From Parietaria judaica (taxonomy: Eukaryota > Streptophyta > Magnoliopsida > Rosales > Urticaceae): 64,000 nucleotides of DNA. Position numbers and translations under genes: made by a program. A model generated the notes under the pieces. That model was not told the DNA's origin. It saw nothing but the letters and a program-made list of their open reading frames with translations, and made no database searches. Shown here piece after piece: positions 58,261 to 64,000 of this stretch; the first letter of the stretch is position 1; each line of letters begins with the position of its first letter. Location of the stretch: NCBI GenBank assembly GCA_954871525.1, contig OX940860.1, forward strand, positions 29,854,001 to 29,918,000, in the 5' to 3' direction.

Positions 58261-59721
58261 TCAAGTTGGAAGGCTAGTAATCGACCCAAAGACGGTCATT
58301 TTGTCCGACAAATCTCGAAGCCGATCATGCTTGTTTGCCAATTCCATAAGCACTTTTATCCTCCTAAACGACACATTGCTCGGCTTATGTCCTTTCTCAA
58401 TCATCTGCACGAAACACCTCTCTGCTTCCTCTAACTTACCCAAATCGCAGAGCAGATCGAAAAGGATGTCGGACACCAGTATGTACGACCCGAACCCCTT
58501 CTCGACCATGTCACTCCAGAGCTGCAACGCCATGTCCACTTTCTCGTACCGCTTGAACAGCTTGATCAGGAACATGCACGACTGCGTGTTCGCCAGACAC
58601 CGCGCCTCCGTCATCCTCAGATACAGGTTCCTCGCGCTCGCCACGTCGTTTGACCAGTAAAACACCCTCAACAACAGATTATACGTCGTCGCGTTCGGGC
58701 TCAGGCCCTTCTGAGCCATCTCGTCCATCAAACTGTACGCGTCGCCGAGTCTCTTCGCGATGCAGAAATTGCGAATCGTAGCGTTGTAGGCCGCCACGTC
58801 CGGGTAGCAACCGTCCTCTTTCATTTCCTTTAACACAAGCCTCGCTTTATCCGGTTGACCGATCAACCCCAAACCTCCAATCAGGCTGGTGTAGGTTATC
58901 ACGTCCGGGGTTATGTCCTGTTCACGCATTTTCTCAAACACCTTGTGCGCCTTTTCGATCTCCCGGTTTTTGCAATAAACATCGACAAGGCAGTTGTACG
59001 TGACAATGTCGGGTTTCACGCCCATCAGCGTCATCTCCTCGAAGAACCCTTCGGCTTCCTCGGCCGATTTCCAACCCGATAAGAGTATGTTGAAAGTCTG
59101 CAGATTGGGCTTGAAGCTGTGCTTCAAGCTGTGGTACACGTTCCTCGCGTCAGTCATGCTCTTCTCCTGGCACAGAGTCCTTAACAAGCCGTTGAAACAG
59201 TCGATATCGAACTCCGGCACGAGCTTCTTGAACTTCCTAAACGACTCCACAGTCATTCTGACCGAACACACTTTCGCGATTCTGGCTAGAACGACCATAA
59301 CAGTACGAGAAGTGATCAAGGTTCTGTCTTTGCGTTTGGTCTCGATCAGAAGTTCCCAGACCTTTTCAAACATTCGGCTTCGTCCCAAAATGTAGAGCAT
59401 GGTGTCCAGAGAGAAAGCACTGTGATAGAACCCTTTACGGTTCGCGGTGTAATTGAAGAACTCCAGAGCTCGCGAAGGGTTGGCGTGGCTGAATCTGACC
59501 CTTTTGAGGACCTGATCGATGATATCGTTGGAGAGGAACACGGAGCTTGACCTGACCGACTGCTTCATGCTCTCGTAGGAGTTTGAGGCGGTGATGGCGC
59601 GCAGAACAGCCTCCACGGCGTCGTTTGAGGCCGAGCTTTCGGAGCAGAAGAGGCGAGACAGACTCAGAAGTGGGCTTCGCCTGGCGTACCTGAAGGTGGA
59701 CCATTGGGAAGGAATCATCAT
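58261..59721 (-). CDS. P-class pentatricopeptide repeat protein, single exon, 486 aa
   Basis: RNA-binding organelle protein. An N-terminal Arg/Ser-rich presequence (about 1–35, with RYARRSPLLSLSRLF) suggests mitochondrial import. About nine 35-residue helical pairs follow from about residue 75. Typical P-type repeats are PDIVTYNCLVDVYCKNREIE, PDVITYTSLIGGLGLIGQP and PDVAAYNATIRNFCIAKRL. No E, DYW or SMR domain follows, so a role in transcript processing or stability is likelier than C-to-U editing. Target RNA unknown. It is intronless, as most plant PPR genes are, and starts ATGATG at 59,721. It converges on GLB1. Confidence 0.92.
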   Translation of the reverse strand: MMIPSQWSTFRYARRSPLLSLSRLFCSESSASNDAVEAVLRAITASNSYESMKQSVRSSSVFLSNDIIDQVLKRVRFSHANPSRALEFFNYTANRKGFYHSAFSLDTMLYILGRSRMFEKVWELLIETKRKDRTLITSRTVMVVLARIAKVCSVRMTVESFRKFKKLVPEFDIDCFNGLLRTLCQEKSMTDARNVYHSLKHSFKPNLQTFNILLSGWKSAEEAEGFFEEMTLMGVKPDIVTYNCLVDVYCKNREIEKAHKVFEKMREQDITPDVITYTSLIGGLGLIGQPDKARLVLKEMKEDGCYPDVAAYNATIRNFCIAKRLGDAYSLMDEMAQKGLSPNATTYNLLLRVFYWSNDVASARNLYLRMTEARCLANTQSCMFLIKLFKRYEKVDMALQLWSDMVEKGFGSYILVSDILFDLLCDLGKLEEAERCFVQMIEKGHKPSNVSFRRIKVLMELANKHDRLRDLSDKMTVFGSITSLPT

Positions 59722-60400
59722 CTTTCAGTGCCGAAGCTGACCTGAACGAAGCTCTGCAACCAAAAATGGAGGAATCAAGTCATGAACAGCCGTTCGGTGG
59801 AGCAATGAAGAAAAATAAAACGATGTCGTTTATGAGTTGATGTATGTCGTTTGAGTGAAGAACAAAAGGTATTACAGGTAAAATACTTACGTAATTCGGA
59901 AATATAGCAGTACAGAGCTAATTTAAAAAACCGTGACAAAAATATTTAAGTTTATCTTTTTGGTGAATTAGTACACCTTATCTTTTTTTTTTTGTTCATT
60001 TTTTTATTATTATTATTTCAGTAGTAATAACATCAACAAACACAAATCGCAATGCTATATGAGAAAATGAACTCAAAATTCAAGAGAGAAAGTGAGAAGA
60101 AAAATAAAAAACTGCGTAGTTGAGGTTCATAGAATTGGTGTTTATTGTTTACATCCAAATTTATTTTGATATTTGTGGGTTTGATCGAGTGAGTTTATTT
60201 GTTTTGATTTACGTTAACGTCATTATTAACGAAAATAGTATAAAAAAAATAAAAGAAGTCTATCGATTCAGAAAAGATAAACTTTGATACTTATGTCGTA
60301 TATTTTTAAATTAACTCTATATTGTATTATTTTTGAACAACTTAGGTACTTTTACCAAAAATAACAAAAAAATGTCCTATCATTCTTTTATCTTAGGGTT
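59722..60400. other. Intergenic DNA between divergent PPR and TBP genes
   Basis: AT-rich and shared upstream region of two divergent genes. No ORF or repeat of note. Confidence 0.6.
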
Positions 60401-60932
60401 CCTTTCTTAATTAATGCATTTCGCTCGATCGCCCAGCTCCACCGATTCCGGCGAAGTGCCGGTGAGATTCGCGATTTCAGCTCCTGGAAAATCGATTTCG
60501 GTACTGTCTTCCTTCTCCATCTTGGCGCCTCTGATTTCGCGGTTAACCTTTGGATATGTTCTTGGGTCTTCGCCAAGCTCTGAACTTGTTATTCTTCCTC
60601 GTGACTTCTGTCTGGAACTTGAATCTGATTCGCGTTCTGATGATTTCAGATATGGATTTTTCTGGGATTCGCTTCTGTTGATGCTCTGAAATCATTTATT
60701 TCTGCCGGAAATATCCACGCATTGCCCAGGTGAGAGTGAGGTGCCAACAAGCTCTGCGATTTTCCTCTCCTCTCCTCCCCGATTCGCCGCCGCGATTCAT
60801 CTCGATCTTTCTGCTTGGTATTTTGACTTTGTTGAATCCCATTTCAGTATTTTATTGATGAAAGATCATGTTTTGGGTTTGGTTGGTTCTTCGATGGTGA
60901 TGAGTTTGTTACTTAATCACCAGGAGATATCA
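60401..60932 (+). promoter_or_regulatory. TBP 5' leader with intron
   Basis: The sequence becomes GC-richer from about 60,415. A strong donor GCCCAG|GTGAGA lies at 60,729/60,730, and an acceptor ACCAG|GAGATATCAATGG at 60,923/60,924, nine bases before the ATG. The leader is thus probably split by a 194-bp intron. Confidence 0.6.
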
Positions 60933-62705
60933 ATGGCTGAACTAGCTTTGGAAGGAAGCCAACCTGTTGATCTCCAGAAACACCCTTCGGGAATTATTCC
61001 GACACTCCAGTGAGTCTCTCTTCACTCCTTACTAGTCATCGGCCTTTAACAATGGAGAGAAAGTCAGCTTCTATCTGTGTAGTCGTGTTCGATTAATTTG
61101 GAAATCAATCTTCTAAAATGTGGCTTAGGTTCTTGTTGCTTTACATCCATTAGAGACAATTATCTCAACAAGTGAACTCTACTTGCCTCGGCCGATATCG
61201 ATTTGCGTAGTTTACTCGCCCAGAGCTTCAATCTAATATCTGAAGTAGCGCGTGTTACTATTCTATTCACTCGCTTCTACACACTTCAAATAATTAGCTG
61301 AAAATGCTCTGAGGAGCATCCTGGTGAATCCGGAGTTTAGGCAAAGCTAGTGCGAACTTAGTTTTTTGTTCGTACTCCGATAACTTGATCAGGAAAATAA
61401 GCTAATGCAAATTTTTGAATTGCCCTCACTCCTTTTTTCAATGAAAATGAAATGAGATTTCATCTGATCTTTACTCGTTCAGGAATATCGTGTCGACGGT
61501 CAACTTGGACTGCAAGCTGGATCTTAAGTCCATTGCACTTCAAGCTAGAAATGCAGAATACAACCCCAAGGCATGTCACGTCTATCTATAAGTTTAATAA
61601 TGCGTAGCCAAAGAAGCAAGATTAAAGCGAATCGTTTATTTTTACTGTCCTGCTCATTAGAAGTGAATCATTTTTTCGTTAAATTAAATCCTCATTGTCA
61701 TTCCATATCATTCATTCCTTTTTTTTACATGCAGCGTTTTGCGGCTGTTATTATGAGAATAAGAGAGCCAAAAACAACCGCATTGATATTTGCTTCGGGT
61801 AAAATGGCAAGTCCGGAAGAATAACTCTCTTTATGGCATTAATGTTGGAACTTGAGGATCATTCTGGTGCTTACTGTTATATTATATTTAGGTCTGTACT
61901 GGAGCTAAGAGCGAGCATCAGTCGAAACTTGCAGCGAGAAAGGTCTGTGGATCGTTCTACTTATTGGGAGTGTGTTGCAACTTACAATAGAATTTTTCTT
62001 TTAACTAGTACTGTACAATCTTATTTATTATGTTTTGTTCAGTATGCTCGAATCATCCAGAAACTGGGATTTCCGGCAAAGTTTAAGGTTATCTCCCCTA
62101 CACACGAACATGCTAATAAGCTCGTCTGTTCATTTACTTGGAAAGCTCTGAGAATTTATGATGGACTGTGTTGTGATGTAGGATTTCAAGATCCAAAATA
62201 TAGTTGGGTCTTGTGATGTCAAATTCCCGATTCGACTTGAAGGACTTGCATATTCCCACGGTGCTTTCTCAAGTGTAAGTGCCGATTTTTTTGTTGGTTA
62301 ACTTCATTTAATGGATTTTTTTTTCTGCTTACTAATCCCAATTTAATCAATATAAATGAGCATCCTACTCTAGACGATGATATATTCCTGAGTTTGAGAT
62401 CAGCCCTTGAACATGCATAATATGAGCATCAATATGATATCATGTTAATATTATCTATTTCAGTACGAACCGGAGCTATTCCCCGGCTTGATTTATCGGA
62501 TGAAGCAGCCGAAGATCGTGTTGCTCATTTTCGTATCAGGCAAAATTGTTCTTACAGGAGCAAAGGTGATAAGCTCAACTACTTCCGCTTGACTTTGACT
62601 TTGACTTACACTTTCATACTTGATTTACAGGTGAGGGAAGAGACTTATACCGCGTTCGAGAACATATACCCGGTTCTTACGGAGTTTAGGAAGAATCAAC
62701 AGTAA
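60933..62705 (+). CDS. TBP: TATA-binding protein, 8 coding exons, 200 aa
   Basis: General transcription factor that binds the TATA box as part of TFIID, and also serves Pol I and Pol III. Exons: 60,933–61,009; 61,483–61,570; 61,735–61,806; 61,892–61,942; 62,043–62,087; 62,182–62,274; 62,464–62,565; 62,631–62,705; 201 codons with stop, exactly the 200 aa of plant TBPs. The short N-terminus ends at SGIIPTLQ. The two saddle repeats are [20 protein letters not shown] to about residue 105, and [18 protein letters not shown] to the end at [18 protein letters not shown] and [10 protein letters not shown] are the paired core motifs. Introns 2 and 3 use GC donors (AAG|GCATGT, ATG|GCAAGT); only these keep the conserved protein. 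Confidence 0.97.
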
Positions 62706-62985
62706 GGAAATCGGATAAACACTTTGTATCCAAATTTTGGCATTTGTGTTTGTTGTATTATGGATCTGTAAAAAAAAAAAAAAAAGTTGCATGGCCAAAT
62801 TCCTGCTCTTGAGAATCAAATGCAATCGGCTTGAGACTAAATTGTGTCACTTCCTGGGATTTAATTGTAATTACTCAAGAAAAAAAAAAAAGGATCTTTT
62901 GCATCGTTATTATAGTTAATGAACTTTTTAATATTTTTTTGTTATCCTTTTTATAATAAATGTTAGAGAACGGATAATGGTTGAG
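62706..62985. other. TBP 3' flank
   Basis: Presumed 3' UTR with poly-A runs in genomic DNA near 62,770 and 62,880. Nothing else seen. Confidence 0.6.
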
Positions 62986-62989
62986 CATT

Positions 62990-63720
62990 GAGAAAAATTT
63001 ATGAGCTGGGGCTCACGACGTCGCGACTGGTCGCGACCGAATCGCCAAAAATCGCGACCGCGTCGCGACTCGTGCAGTCGCGGTGGGTCGCGATTTCTCG
63101 CGACTCTCTGGGCTTTTTTTGCGGCAAATGTATCTGTTTTCTTGAAATATTTATTTTTAGTACTTTTTATCCGAATTTAATTATCAAACTTTATTAATTA
63201 TTTCAAAATATTCTTTAAGTATGTTAATTATTTAAAATTATTATCTCTAAGTTATTTTTTTCAAAATTAATATTTAAGTATGTTATAATTTTTTGGTTTG
63301 TAACATAATAATAATCTTGTTTTTTATTGTTAATTTATAATTTGTAACATATAATAATAAATAATAATTTTTAAAGTTGTAATAATTTTAACAAATTTAA
63401 TTACATATAAATAAATATGATAAGACGAGATATTCAAGTTATTTGAAATTTTAGGGTTGAAATTCGAGTAAAGTGGGTAATAATTGTGGTTGGGTAATAA
63501 AATTCGGGTAAAAAATGTGTTATTTATGCCACAAAAGACAAAATGACGCGGATCTTGAATGTGAGCCGTTGATGGGCTTCACGCGGATCCCCATCCGAGA
63601 GTCGCGACTTTTGCCACAAATCGCGACGAATCGCGACTTTTGCCTCAAAATCGCGACTCGTCGCGATTCCCAAGCAAGCGACGCGTCGTGGTGAGGATTG
63701 GCGACGTTTTCCTGCAGAAA
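62990..63720. mobile_element. Candidate hAT-like or MITE element with TCGCGA-packed ends
   Basis: Eleven TCGCGA sites are clustered in two blocks (63,010–63,110 and 63,600–63,670), mostly as GTCGCGAC or ATCGCGAC, with an AT-rich centre of about 450 bp. The outer edges GGCTCACGACGTCGCG and GCGACGCGTCGTGGTGAG are partly inverted copies. This terminal-repeat layout is that of small DNA elements, but exact ends and TSD were not found. Confidence 0.55.
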
Positions 63721-64000
63721 TTAGCTTGTAACACGAAAAAAAAATCATGAGTTGTTCTTTTTGACATATATATTTCTGTCGTTTTACGAGGACCATTCGT
63801 TAAATAAATATTTTCTATTGTTTTTTTCTTCTTCTTGAGGGACTGCACTTTTTCCGTGTGTTATTTTTGTGTCGTTTTTCGTTATACACTGGAAGACTCA
63901 ACTTAAGCTGTAGTGGCTTGAAAACTCTACCAAAAAACAAAACAAAACATAAATTACATCTCTCTCGAATAATAATAAGAAGAAAAAGAAAAAGAAAAAA
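63721..64000. other. Intergenic DNA at the right window edge
   Basis: Nothing recognised; ends in an A/G-rich low-complexity stretch. Confidence 0.6.

Noticed and set aside
62442..62705. ORF over TBP exons 7 and 8
   Set aside because: It starts in intron sequence and reads exon 7 in the wrong frame.

Overview
The window is plant nuclear DNA, most likely from a eudicot. It carries intron-containing genes with plant GT–AG splice sites, a plant PII signal protein with a chloroplast-type leader, a BOR borate exporter, PPR and DUF7086 genes, and a dense load of plant transposons (Ty3/gypsy, Ty1/copia, CACTA, hAT-like, MULE-like, SINE). I cannot name the species. Gene models were built by reading both strands and requiring every intron to keep the reading frame; all coordinates come from hand reading.

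Layout. 1–13,232: a Ty3/gypsy element of the Tat type, cut by the left window edge, with broken gag-pol, a 45-bp tandem array and antisense ORFs. It sits against a copia-type LTR remnant (13,233–13,789). 14,432–18,173 (minus): a 12-exon borate exporter gene with a long AUG-stop-containing leader. 18,900–23,800: AT-rich intergenic DNA with a decayed LINE RNase H fragment. 23,806–33,710: a full-length CACTA element (perfect 12-bp TIRs, 3-bp TSD) carrying broken TNP2-like and TNPA-like genes, a duplicated TNPA first exon and a nested hAT-type MITE. 35,181–40,538 (minus): a very young but broken copia element. 40,972–45,914 (minus): a tandem pair of GDSL esterase/lipase genes. 46,060–47,600: a copia relic in which gag runs into RT. 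47,772–47,844: tRNA-Phe(GAA). 48,438–48,996 (minus): a DUF952 gene. 50,080–50,727 (minus): a DUF7086 gene. 51,450–54,465: MITE, SINE, interrupted tandem repeat, and a solo LTR related to the first gypsy element. 54,520–56,094: a MULE-type element with 9-bp TSD. 56,275–57,849: PII (GLB1). 58,261–59,721 (minus): a PPR gene. 60,933–62,705: TATA-binding protein (TBP). 62,990–63,720: a repeat unit packed with TCGCGA sites.

The host genes do not form a pathway; they are ordinary single plant genes separated by transposon insertions. The most useful points for follow-up are: the antisense gene block with duplicated coiled-coil modules inside the gypsy element; three GC–AG introns (one in BOR, two in TBP) supported by frame; AUG-stop uORFs in the BOR leader; the exon duplication and nested MITE in the CACTA element; the Pack-MULE candidate; and a copia copy with almost identical LTRs but a broken polyprotein. 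I did not find a convincing wholly new biological system.
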